Positions 34,648-43,900 of a stretch of 64,000 nucleotides of DNA are shown here, in pieces. The position numbers and the translations under genes were made by a program. This stretch comes from Glo-17 sp964637835 (GTDB taxonomy: Bacteria > Krumholzibacteriota > Krumholzibacteriia > LZORAL124-64-63), in contig CAZWYF010000009.1 of assembly GCA_964637835.1 (NCBI GenBank), positions 1 through 64,000 of the forward strand, given 5' to 3'. Positions within the stretch are counted from its first letter, which is position 1, and each line of letters opens with the position of its first letter. The notes under the pieces were generated by a model. That model made no database searches. It saw nothing but the letters and a program-made list of their open reading frames with translations, and had not been told where the DNA came from.

Positions 34648-36749
34648 TGCCGTTGACCTTCCTCAATCCCGGCCTGCTGTTCGGCCTGCTCGCGGCCGCG
34701 GTGCCGGTGATCATCCACTTCCTCTCGCGCCGTCGCACCCGCCGGCTGGCCTTCAGCGACCTGCGCTTCCTGCAGGAGCAGGAGAGCCACCAGGCCCGCC
34801 GTCGCGGCGTGCAGCGCTGGCTGCTGCTGCTGCTGCGGGTGCTCATCGTGGCCCTGCTGGCCCTGGCCGCGGCCCGGCCCCACTGGGGCGGCCTGCCGGG
34901 CGGCGGCGGCCGCAGCGTGCTCTTCCTCATCGACGCGTCGGCCAGCATGCAAGCCCAGCAGGAGGACGGCCGCTCGCGTTTCGCCGCCGCCGTGGACCTG
35001 GCCGGCGAGATGGCCGCCACGCTGCCCGACGGCTCGTCGATCCACGCCGTCCTGGCCGGTGCGGCGCCGCGTCCGCTCTTCGCCGCCTGGCTGCCCGCCG
35101 GCCCGCCCGCCCGCAACGCCCTGGCCGCGGCCACGGTCGGCGATGGCCCCCTCGATCTGGCGGCGGCGCTGCGGGAGGCCGCGCGCCTGGCGGCGTCCGC
35201 CCCCTCCTCGCCGGTGGAGGTGGTGGTGCTCTCGGATCTGCAGGCCGCCGGCCAGGAGGACCTCGCCGCCGCGGCGGCCGACCTGGCCGCGGCCGGCGGT
35301 CGGCTGCTGATCCGTCCCTTCGGCCGCGAGGTGCCCGGCGGCGGCGTGCTGGCCGTGGACCTGCCCGGCCGCGCCCTGCGCCCCGGGGAGGCCGTGTCCG
35401 TGCAGGCCACCGTGCGCCCCGAACGCCCGGACCAGAGCTTCTGGCTGGAACTGGACGGCCGGCGCGTGGCCGAGACCCTGGCGCCCGCCCCGGCGGCGCC
35501 CGGCGCAGAGGTGGTGGTGACGTTTCCGCTGACCGTGCCCACGGCCGGCCGCTACCTCGGCCGCGTGGGCAAGGAGGCGGACCGCCTGCCCGTCGACGAC
35601 GTCCGCCCCTTCGTGCTCGACGTGCCGTCCCGCCTGGACGTCCTGCTGGCCCATGGCGCGGATCGCGACGGCCTCGGCCGCGGCGGCTGGAAGTACCTCG
35701 CCCGGGCCCTCGATCCCGACGGCGCCGCCGAGGGCCTGTTCCGCGTGCGCCCGGTGGTGGCCGACAGCCTGCGGCCCGGCGACCTCGCCGGCGTGGACCT
35801 CCTGATGCTGGTGGATCCCGGGGCGCCCGGCCGGCGCCTGGGCGACGCGCTCGGCACCTGGCTGGAAGGTGGCGGCGCCCTGCTGCTGATGACCGGCGAC
35901 CCGGCCCAGCTGGACGACCTGCGCACCGCGCTGCTGCCCCTGCTGGACCTGCCCCGCCGCGCCTCCTGGGTGGCCCGCGCCACGGACCAGGGCGAGCGCG
36001 CCCGCGTGATCGACGCCGATCATCCGCTGCTGGACGACCTCGGCGAGGGCGTGGCCGAGGCCCTGGCCGGGGCCCGCTGGTGGCGCTACGCCGCCGTGTC
36101 CGAGGGCGAGGCCCAGGTAGTGCTCGCGGCCGACAGCGGCGCTCCCCTGCTCCTGGAAGGCCGCCGCGGCGAGGGCCGCTGGGCCCTGCTGCCGTTCCAC
36201 CTGCGCCGCGACGCCACCGACGTGATGCTCAATCCCGTCTTCCTGCCGCTGGTCCAGCGCCTGGCGGCCCGCCTGGCCCTGCCGGCCGACGCGGCGGCCA
36301 CCATCGCCGTGGGCGAGGTGCCGTCGCTGCGCCTGGATCCCGGCCGGCTGCGCCTGCGGCCGGGCGAACAGGCCACCGACCTCGCCGTGCGGGTGCCGCC
36401 GCAGGGCGAGCCGCGGCTGGCCCGGCTCCGCTGGCAGGGCACGGTGCCGGAACTGGTGGGCCCGGTGACCGAGCATGCCGGACCCCACGTGTTCACCCTG
36501 GGCGACGACACCCTGGGCGTGGTGGCGGCCGCGGTGCCGGCTGCCGAGTCGGAACCCCGTACGGTCCCCGTGGAGGCCTTCGCCGCCCCCCTGCGCGAGG
36601 CCGGCCTGGCCCGGGTCCTGAACCTGGGCGACGCGGGAGCCGGCGGCCTGGGCCGGGCCCTGGCCGGCCGCGATCTGGCGCGCTGGCTGCTGGGCGTGGC
36701 CCTGCTACTGCTCGCGCTCGAGGTCTGGCTCGGCCGCCGCGTCCGCTGA
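34647..36749 (+). CDS. BatA-type membrane protein with von Willebrand factor A domain
   Basis: A 700-residue protein. The N-terminus MPLTFLNPGLLFGLLAAAVPVIIHFLSRRR is the BatA/aerotolerance signature, with a second helix near residue 55. The VWA domain follows with LIDASASM (DxSxS). Residues about 250-600 are beta-rich and include glutamine-amidotransferase-like segments (LMLVDPGAPGRRLGDALGTWLEGGGALLLM), as in related FCB proteins. A last helix (WLLGVALLLLALEVWL) precedes GRRVR, so most of the protein lies between two membrane anchors. It overlaps the DUF58 gene as TGATG and ends the operon. Confidence 0.87.
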   Translation: MPLTFLNPGLLFGLLAAAVPVIIHFLSRRRTRRLAFSDLRFLQEQESHQARRRGVQRWLLLLLRVLIVALLALAAARPHWGGLPGGGGRSVLFLIDASASMQAQQEDGRSRFAAAVDLAGEMAATLPDGSSIHAVLAGAAPRPLFAAWLPAGPPARNALAAATVGDGPLDLAAALREAARLAASAPSSPVEVVVLSDLQAAGQEDLAAAAADLAAAGGRLLIRPFGREVPGGGVLAVDLPGRALRPGEAVSVQATVRPERPDQSFWLELDGRRVAETLAPAPAAPGAEVVVTFPLTVPTAGRYLGRVGKEADRLPVDDVRPFVLDVPSRLDVLLAHGADRDGLGRGGWKYLARALDPDGAAEGLFRVRPVVADSLRPGDLAGVDLLMLVDPGAPGRRLGDALGTWLEGGGALLLMTGDPAQLDDLRTALLPLLDLPRRASWVARATDQGERARVIDADHPLLDDLGEGVAEALAGARWWRYAAVSEGEAQVVLAADSGAPLLLEGRRGEGRWALLPFHLRRDATDVMLNPVFLPLVQRLAARLALPADAAATIAVGEVPSLRLDPGRLRLRPGEQATDLAVRVPPQGEPRLARLRWQGTVPELVGPVTEHAGPHVFTLGDDTLGVVAAAVPAAESEPRTVPVEAFAAPLREAGLARVLNLGDAGAGGLGRALAGRDLARWLLGVALLLLALEVWLGRRVR

Positions 36750-36772
36750 GACGCCGAGCGGGGAGGTCGTCC

Positions 36773-36800
36773 TTGAAAAAGCGGTTTCCGCGCGTAACTT
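36773..36800 (+). promoter_or_regulatory. candidate promoter of nifU-nifS
   Basis: TTGAAA (36773-36778) and TAACTT (36795-36800) are 16 bases apart in a locally A/T-rich patch, 64 bases before nifU. Confidence 0.45.
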
Positions 36801-36804
36801 ATGA

Positions 36805-36828
36805 GCATACCGGACCAATCAAGTATGC
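36805..36828 (+). promoter_or_regulatory. palindromic operator candidate of nifU-nifS (Rrf2/IscR type)
   Basis: Perfect arms GCATAC (36805-36810) and GTATGC (36823-36828) enclose CGGACCAATCAA. The half-sites ATACCGGACC and, on the other strand, ATACTTGATT fit the ATAC..GA pattern of IscR type 1 half-sites, though the centre is five bases shorter than in E. coli. The site begins four bases after the -10, where a repressor would block transcription start. Confidence 0.45.
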
Positions 36829-36864
36829 AGCGGCGCGCGGCGCCCCGGAAGGCGGTGGGCAACC

Positions 36865-37752
36865 ATGTGGAACTACTCCGAGAAGGTGATGGAGCACTTC
36901 ATGAACCCGCGCAACGTCGGCGAGGTGGAGAACCCCGACGGCGTGGGCGAGGTGGGGTCGATGGCCTGCGGCGACGCGCTCAGGCTCAGCTTCCGGCTCG
37001 ACGAGGAGGGCCGCATCGCCGAGGCGAAGTTCCAGACCTTCGGCTGCGGCAGCGCCATCGCCAGCAGTTCCATCCTCACCGAGATGATCATCGGCAAGAC
37101 CCTCGAGGAGGCCGCCCGGATCACCAACGAGGACATCGCCCGGGAGCTGGACGGCCTGCCCCGCGAGAAGATGCACTGCTCGGTGATGGGACGCGAGGCC
37201 CTCGAGGCGGCCATGATCGACCACTACAAGCGCCTCGGCCGCGGCGTGCCCTGCCACCTGCTGAGCCAGGGCGTGATGATCTGCCACTGCTATTCGGTGA
37301 CCAAGGACACCATCCGCGACGCGGTGATGCAGCACGGCCTGGACACCGTGGAGGACGTCACCGCCTACACCAAGGCCGGCGGCGGCTGCGGCGACTGTCA
37401 CCACGACATCGAGCACATCATCGAGGAGTGCCGGCAGAAGAAGCCGGCCCGGCAGCCCATCGCCCTGGGCACCCTGGACGAGCTGCAGCGCCAGAAGGGC
37501 GGCGAGACGGACGCCGAGCGCGACCTGGTCAAGCGCATCGCGGACCTGCTGGAGAACGACATCGCCGTGGCCCTGCGCAACGACGGCGGCGACATCGAGC
37601 TGGTCCGCTACAACGACGGCAAGGTGTTCGTCCGCCTGCTGGGCAACTGCGCGGCCTGCCGCGTCTCGGACATCACCCTCACCGACTACGTCCAGGAAGA
37701 ATTGCGCAAGAACGTCCGTGACGACCTCACCGTCATCGAGGTCACCAGCTGA
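36865..37752 (+). CDS. nifU: NifU-type Fe-S cluster scaffold protein (three domains)
   Basis: It assembles Fe-S clusters from sulfur supplied by NifS. The 295 residues carry all three NifU parts. The IscU-like domain has Cys35, Cys61 and Cys105. The central ferredoxin-like (BFD) domain has Cys140, Cys142, Cys175 and Cys178 for a permanent [2Fe-2S] cluster. The C-terminal Nfu domain has Cys262-x-x-Cys265. The order and spacing match Azotobacter NifU. No nif nitrogenase genes are present, so it probably serves as the general Fe-S system. nifS follows 67 bases downstream. A promoter with a palindromic operator precedes it. Confidence 0.95.
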   Translation: MWNYSEKVMEHFMNPRNVGEVENPDGVGEVGSMACGDALRLSFRLDEEGRIAEAKFQTFGCGSAIASSSILTEMIIGKTLEEAARITNEDIARELDGLPREKMHCSVMGREALEAAMIDHYKRLGRGVPCHLLSQGVMICHCYSVTKDTIRDAVMQHGLDTVEDVTAYTKAGGGCGDCHHDIEHIIEECRQKKPARQPIALGTLDELQRQKGGETDAERDLVKRIADLLENDIAVALRNDGGDIELVRYNDGKVFVRLLGNCAACRVSDITLTDYVQEELRKNVRDDLTVIEVTS

Positions 37753-37819
37753 TCGGGCGAGCGGCGCCATCGCAGCGCGGGCGGGCGCGGCCCCGCCGGC
37801 GACGACAAGGAGTGGCAGC

Positions 37820-39049
37820 ATGAGCAACAGCGGCGGTTTCGACCTCCTGGCCGGCCTCGGCCCCATGCCCGAGGGCGGCGTCTACCTGGACAACAACGCG
37901 ACCACGCGCGTGGCTCCGGAGGTGATCGAGGCCATGATGCCGTTTCTCACCGAGCACTACGGCAACCCCTCCAGCATGCACCGCTTCGGCGGCGAGGCCG
38001 GCCGCGGCCTCACCCGGGCGCGGGAGCAGGTGGCCACGCTCCTGAACGCGCAGAACCCCAGCGAGGTGATCTTCACCGCCGGCGGCAGCGAGAGCGACAA
38101 CCTGGCCATCGTGGGCACCCTGCGGGCCTATCCGGACAAGAAGCACGTGGTCACCTCGGCGGTGGAGCACCCGGCCGTGCTCGGCCTGTGCAAGGATCTG
38201 CAGAAGCGCCATGGCTACGAGGTGGACTTCATCGGCGTGGACGGCGACGGGCGCCTCGATCTGGACGAGCTGCGCGCCACGGTCCGCGAGGATACCGCCG
38301 TGGTCTCCATCATGATGGCCAACAACGAGACCGGCGTGATCTTCGACAGCCAGCAGATCGGCGAGATCGTCAAGGCGAAGGGGGCGGTCTTCCACGTGGA
38401 CGCCGTGCAGGCGGTGGGCAAGCTGCCACTGGACGTGCAGCAGCTCGCCACCGTGGACATGCTCTCGCTCAGCGGCCACAAGCTGCACGCGCCCAAGGGC
38501 GTGGGCGCCCTCTGGGTCCGCAAGGGCACCCGGTTGCGGCCCCTGATCGTGGGCGGCCACCAGGAGCGGGGTCGTCGGGCGGGCACCGAGAGCGTGGCGT
38601 CCTGCGTGGCCCTGGGCGCGGCCTGCGAGCTGGCCGAGGGGCACCGCGAGGAGGAGAACGTCCGCGTGCGAGCGCTGCGGGACCGCCTGGAGCAGAAGAT
38701 CCTGCCGGCGGTGAGCGACTGCCGCCGCAACGGCGCCGCCGAGCCCCGCCTGCCCAACACCGCGAACATCAGCTTCGACTTCATCGAGGGCGAGGGCGTC
38801 CTGCTGCTGCTCGACCGCGCGGGCATCGCCGCCTCCAGCGGCTCGGCGTGCACCAGCGGCTCGCTCGAGCCGTCGCACGTGCTCAAGGCCATGGGCGTGC
38901 CGTTCATCGCCGCCCACGGCTCCATCCGCTTCTCGCTGTCGCGGTTCAACACCGAGCAGGAGATCGACTACACCGCGGCGGTGATCCCGCGGATCGTCGA
39001 GCGGCTGCGGGCCATCACGCCCTTCAGCAAGCAGCGGGCGACGTTCTGA
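37820..39049 (+). CDS. nifS: cysteine desulfurase, NifS type
   Basis: A PLP enzyme that takes sulfur from cysteine and passes it to NifU. It has 409 residues. VYLDNNATTRV opens the fold, HPAVL and MMANNETGVI follow, SGHKLHAPKG holds the PLP Lys221, and SSGSACTSGSLEPSHVL holds the persulfide Cys344 on a short loop of the class I (NifS/IscS) type. AAGGAG lies eight bases before the chosen ATG; the frame is open further upstream, into sequence that overlaps the 3' end of nifU. Confidence 0.95.
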   Translation: MSNSGGFDLLAGLGPMPEGGVYLDNNATTRVAPEVIEAMMPFLTEHYGNPSSMHRFGGEAGRGLTRAREQVATLLNAQNPSEVIFTAGGSESDNLAIVGTLRAYPDKKHVVTSAVEHPAVLGLCKDLQKRHGYEVDFIGVDGDGRLDLDELRATVREDTAVVSIMMANNETGVIFDSQQIGEIVKAKGAVFHVDAVQAVGKLPLDVQQLATVDMLSLSGHKLHAPKGVGALWVRKGTRLRPLIVGGHQERGRRAGTESVASCVALGAACELAEGHREEENVRVRALRDRLEQKILPAVSDCRRNGAAEPRLPNTANISFDFIEGEGVLLLLDRAGIAASSGSACTSGSLEPSHVLKAMGVPFIAAHGSIRFSLSRFNTEQEIDYTAAVIPRIVERLRAITPFSKQRATF

Positions 39050-39158
39050 TGCCGACGGCGGACCGCCGGCGGACGCGGGAACTTCCGCTTGCTCCCGGCG
39101 TGAAATGTCCCAACATTGAGCGACGCGACCCATCCTGCTTTCCGAAGGACGCTCCTGC

Positions 39159-40904
39159 ATGAACCGGTCGAGGCCCTGGACCTGGCTCGCCGCCTTTGCC
39201 GTGCTGCTCGCGGTGGCGGCCTGCTCCGACGACGACGACAACCAGCCGCCCACGGCGGAGATCGTGTATCCGGATCCTGGATTCGTGTACACGACCACGC
39301 CGGACTCGGTGGTGGTGGACGCCCGGGACGACTCCGGCGTGCGCCGCGTGGAGATCACCCTGGACGGCACCGTGATCTCCACCGATCGCACCGCTCCCTA
39401 CAGCACCCGCCTGCCGCTGGGCCGTTATGCCGACGGGCAGGAGCACGTCCTGGACGCCACGGCCTTCGACGCCCAGGGCGCCCGGGGCGATGCGGCGGCC
39501 ATCCGCGTCACCATCGATCCGTCGCTGCAGACCGTCCCGCAGGTGGCGCAGTTCGCCCCCCCGGAGGACGGCTTCGCCGAGGTGGTGCTCCGCTGGCTGA
39601 CCTTCCCCGAGCCGGTGACCCGGTACGAGTGGGAACTGGCCGCCTCGGACGCCTTCGCCGAGATCCTGGCCGCCGGCGACACGGCCGACACCGCCGCGGT
39701 GATGCCGCTGCCGGTGGACGGCCTCGCCTACGCCCGCGTCCGCGCCGTGCTGGCCGACCGCGTCACCGACTGGAGCCGCACTGCCCGCTACAGCGGCCTG
39801 GCCACCACCCGCGAGCGTTACGTGCTGGCCGGCCCGCAGCTGGCCACCCGCGTCATCACCGCGCCGGACGGCACGCTGCGGATCCTCAGCCACGGCGTCC
39901 CCCGCCACCGCGTCGCGGAGGCGCCGGCGCAGCTGCTGCAGCTGGATGGGTCGCTGGACCTGGTCTCGGTGACCGACCTGCTGGCCACCGATCGCCAGGT
40001 GCTGGCCAGCCTGGCGGGTCCGGACGGATCGGTGGGCGACCTTTTCCTGGCCGGCCGCGTGGCCGGCGGCGGCGGCTTCGTGGCCCGCGCCACCCTCGCC
40101 GACGCGCAGGTCGCCATGGAGCAGAACACCGGGCTCCTGGCGCCCGGCGCCCTGGCCTCGCGGGACGGCACCGTCTTCGCCTTCGGCGCCGACCTCCGTG
40201 GCGAGGACCGGCCGGGCGGCGTGATCGCCACGGTGGCGGCCGATGGCGAGGTGGCCGAGGCGGCCACCTTCGCGCTCGCGGACGGCCGCGAGGTGCAGGA
40301 GGCCTGGCCCCTGCCCGACGGCGGCTGGTTCCTGGCGGGCTCGCTGCCGCCGGTCGCCCCGGATGCGGACGAGCCCGACCAGTACCCCGGCGGCATCTGG
40401 GCCCGCGGTATCGGTCCCGACGGCGGCGAGCGGTGGTCGGTCCGCCTGGGCACGGCCGACCGCTGGCTGCTGCGCGGCGGTGGCGCCGACGCCAGCGGCC
40501 GCTACCTGCTGACGGGCATCGCCTTCCGCGAGGACTTCTTCGCCCGCTACGGCTTCGTCGCCTGCATCGACGCGGCCGGCGACCTGCTGTGGACGGTCAC
40601 CGATCGCGACTGGCACCTCTTCGCCCAGGCCGCGCCCGACGCCGCCGGCCGCTGGACCGTGGTGGGCGCGCGTCGCCGGTCCATCGGCGACCGGGTCTGG
40701 CAGTACGACACCGGCCTGCATGGCTTCTCGCCCTTCGGCGCACCGCTCTGGGAGATCCAGCACCAGGCCAGCCACGAGTCCCAGGGCTGGTCGCTGGCCG
40801 CCCATCCCGACGGCGGCTGGTGGGCCGCCGGCACCGTCACCAGCGACGGCAACGCCTACGACGTGGACCTGCTGCGCACCGACGATCGCGGCGCCATCGA
40901 TTGA
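39159..40904 (+). CDS. lipoprotein with Ig-like domain and propeller-like repeats
   Basis: A 581-residue exported lipoprotein; the signal ends at Cys22 (AVAAC), followed by SDDDDN. Residues about 30-125 resemble a bacterial Ig-like fold (PPTAEIVYPDPG, VDARDDSGVRRVEITLDG, FDAQGARGDAA). The rest is beta-rich with repeated phrases such as APDGTLRILS, LASLAGPDGSVGDLFLAG and ADASGRYLLTGIAF, like a delta-60-repeat or beta-propeller. No enzyme motif was found; a surface structural or binding role is a guess. It begins 109 bases after nifS and probably has its own promoter. Confidence 0.7.
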   Translation: MNRSRPWTWLAAFAVLLAVAACSDDDDNQPPTAEIVYPDPGFVYTTTPDSVVVDARDDSGVRRVEITLDGTVISTDRTAPYSTRLPLGRYADGQEHVLDATAFDAQGARGDAAAIRVTIDPSLQTVPQVAQFAPPEDGFAEVVLRWLTFPEPVTRYEWELAASDAFAEILAAGDTADTAAVMPLPVDGLAYARVRAVLADRVTDWSRTARYSGLATTRERYVLAGPQLATRVITAPDGTLRILSHGVPRHRVAEAPAQLLQLDGSLDLVSVTDLLATDRQVLASLAGPDGSVGDLFLAGRVAGGGGFVARATLADAQVAMEQNTGLLAPGALASRDGTVFAFGADLRGEDRPGGVIATVAADGEVAEAATFALADGREVQEAWPLPDGGWFLAGSLPPVAPDADEPDQYPGGIWARGIGPDGGERWSVRLGTADRWLLRGGGADASGRYLLTGIAFREDFFARYGFVACIDAAGDLLWTVTDRDWHLFAQAAPDAAGRWTVVGARRRSIGDRVWQYDTGLHGFSPFGAPLWEIQHQASHESQGWSLAAHPDGGWWAAGTVTSDGNAYDVDLLRTDDRGAID

Positions 40905-40983
40905 GGCGCCCTGATCCGGACCTCCGTCCCGCGGATCGCCCCGGCCCCCGCCCATGGCCGCCGGCGGTCCGTCCGTTGACTGC

Positions 40984-43900
40984 ATGACCGAACCGCGACA
41001 CACCGCCGCCGAGGTCCGCCTGCTCGACGTCCTGGCCGAGCAGCGCGGCGAGGATTTCCTGGCCACCCTCGCCGCCGGCCTGCAGGAGCCGCTGGCCACG
41101 ACCGACGCGGCCCGCCCGCCCCTGCTCACCGGGCTGCAGGCCAGCGCACCGGCGGTCCTGGCCGCGGCCTGGTTCCGGCAGCATCGCCGCACCATGCTCT
41201 GCGTGGTGCCCACCCGCGAGGGCGCCCTCCAGCTCGCGGACGACCTCGAGGCCTGGCTCGGCCGCGACCAGGTGGCCTACCTGCCGCAGCCCGAGGTCCT
41301 GGTCTACGACCGCAAGTCCCCCGATCCGGCCCTGGTGGGCGACCTGCTCCTGGGCCTCGACCGGATCCGCGACCCGGAGCCCGTGCTGGCGGTGACCAGC
41401 CTGTATGCGGTCCGCCAGCGGATGATGGCGCCGCAGACCCTCACCCGCGCGCTGCTGAAGGTGGAGACGGGGCAGCGCCTGGATCCGGACGCCTTCTGCA
41501 GCGAGCTGGCCGTGCGCGGCTACCGGCCCGCCGGCATGGTCGCGCGCATCGGCGACTACGCCCGCCGCGGCGGCCTGATCGACGTCTACGCTCCCGGCGA
41601 TCTGCCCCTGCGCATCGAGCTCTTCGACGACGAGGTCGTCTCCCTGCGCACCTTCGATCCGGAGAGCCAGCGCGGCGACCGGGCCCGCCGGCTGTCCCGC
41701 ACGCGGATCTACCCCGTCAGCCACCTGCTGCGCGACCAGGACGCCCAGCTGGCCTGCCTGGCGCGCCTGGAGCAGGAGAAGCTGGCGGGCAACCTGGACG
41801 AGGACGAGTACTGGGACCTCGAGGACCGCATCGAGGAGGCCCGCCCCGACGACGGCCTGGAGACCTACCTGCCCTGGTTCGGACCCACCGCCCGCCTTCT
41901 CGACTACCTGCCCGAGGCCGCGCCGGTGCTCTGGTTCGAGCCCGTGAAGCTGGGGGTGCAGATGGAGCTGCTGGAGGAGGAGTTGCCGCGCCTGCGGGAG
42001 ACCCGCCTCAAGCGCGACGCCGTGATGCCGGCGCAGGAGGAGCTGGTCTGTGCCCCGGCGGATCTGGGCGACCGCCGCCTGCGTCATGTCTGGCTCGCCG
42101 AGTCCTGGATCCGTGGCGATCAGGCGGGCCGCTGGCTCGACCGCGATCCGGGCGCCATCACCGACCACGGCACCCGGCGCCCCGAGCTCAAGGGCGGCGA
42201 CATCGACCGCCTGCGGCAGACCCTCCAGCTGGAGGAGGAGCGCGGGGCCACCTTCCTGCTGCTCTGCGACAACCATGGCCAGGCCGACCGCCTGGCCGAC
42301 CTGCTGGACGAGCACGCCCTGGGTCCGCCCGCCTCGCGGCCGCTGGTGGGCCATCTCACCGGCGGCTTCGTCTGGCCCGATCATCAGCTCACCGTGGTCA
42401 CCGACCACGAGTTCTTCGAGCGTTACCGCCGGCAGGGCCGGGTCCGCCACCGCGGCTCGGGCATCGTCAAGGAGCGCGCGACCCTCAAGCCCGGCGAGTT
42501 CGTGGTCCACCTGGAATATGGCCTCGGCCGTTACCGGGGCCTGACGCGCATCGAGGTCGAGGGCAGCGAGCGCGAGTGCCTGGAGATCGAGTACGCCGAC
42601 CAGGGCAAGGTCTACGTGCCGGTCCAGAACATCGACCAGGTGGAGCGGTACTCCTCCGACACCGATGCCGCGCCCGCCCTCGCGCGCCTGGGCTCGGGCG
42701 CCTGGACGCGGATCACGAAGAAGGCGCGCAAGGCCATCCGGGCCATGGCCGCCGATCTGCTCGAGCTGTACGCCGCCCGCGAGGCCATGCCCGGCTTCGC
42801 CCACGGCGAGGACGGCTCCCTGCAGCGCGCCATGGAGGACAGCTTCCTGCACGAGCCCACGCCGGACCAGCTGACGGCCATCGTGGAGGTCAAGCGCGAC
42901 CTGGAGCGCGAGCGGCCCATGGACCGGCTGGTCTGCGGCGACGTGGGCTTCGGCAAGACCGAGGTGGCCATGCGCGCGGCCTTCAAGGCGGTGATGTCGG
43001 GCAAGCAGGTGGCCGTGCTCTGCCCCACCACCCTGCTGGCGCACCAGCACGGCGAGACCTTCGCCGAGCGCTTCCGCGACTTCCCCGTGCGGGTGGGCGT
43101 GCTGAGCCGCTTCCGGACCGGGGGCGGCGGCGGCCGCGAGATCACCCGCAAGGCCCGCGAGGGCGAGCTGGACATCCTCATCGGGACGCACCGCCTGCTC
43201 TCGCGCGACGTCCGTTTCAAGGAGCTGGGCCTGCTGGTGGTGGACGAGGAGCAGCGCTTCGGCGTGCGCCACAAGGAGCGGCTGAAGGAGCTGAAGAAGA
43301 CCGTCGACGTGATGACCCTCTCGGCCACCCCCATCCCGCGCACGCTCTACCTCGCGCTCATGGGCGCGCGGGACATGTCGCTGATCAACACCCCGCCGCG
43401 CGACCGGCTGCCCATCCACACCGAGCTGTGCACGTTCAGCGACGAGATCCTCACCGAGGCCGTCCTGCGGGAGCTGCACCGCGGCGGCCAGGTCTTCTAC
43501 GTGCACAACCGCGTGGAGACCATCGAGCAGGTGGCCGCGCACATCGCCCGGCTGCTGCCCTCGGTGCGGGTGGCCTTCGCCCACGGCCAGATGAAGGAGG
43601 ACCAGCTGGAGACCATCATGCGGCGCTTCCTGGCCCACGAGTTCGACGTCCTGGTGACCACCACCATCATCGAGTCGGGCCTGGACATGCCGCGGGTCAA
43701 CACGCTGATCGTCGACCGGGCCGACCGCTTCGGCCTCGCCCAGCTCTACCAGCTGCGCGGGCGGGTGGGTCGTTCCAACCAGCGCGCCTTCGCCTACCTG
43801 ATGACCCTGCCGGGAGAGAAGCTCACGCCGGAGGCGCGCCGGCGCCTGGCGGCGCTGGAGGAGTTCCAGGCCCTGGGCTCGGGCTACCACATCGCCATGC

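Noticed and set aside
36865..39049. Part of a nitrogen-fixation cluster
   Set aside because: No nitrogenase or other nif gene is present; the same NifU/NifS type serves as a general Fe-S system elsewhere.
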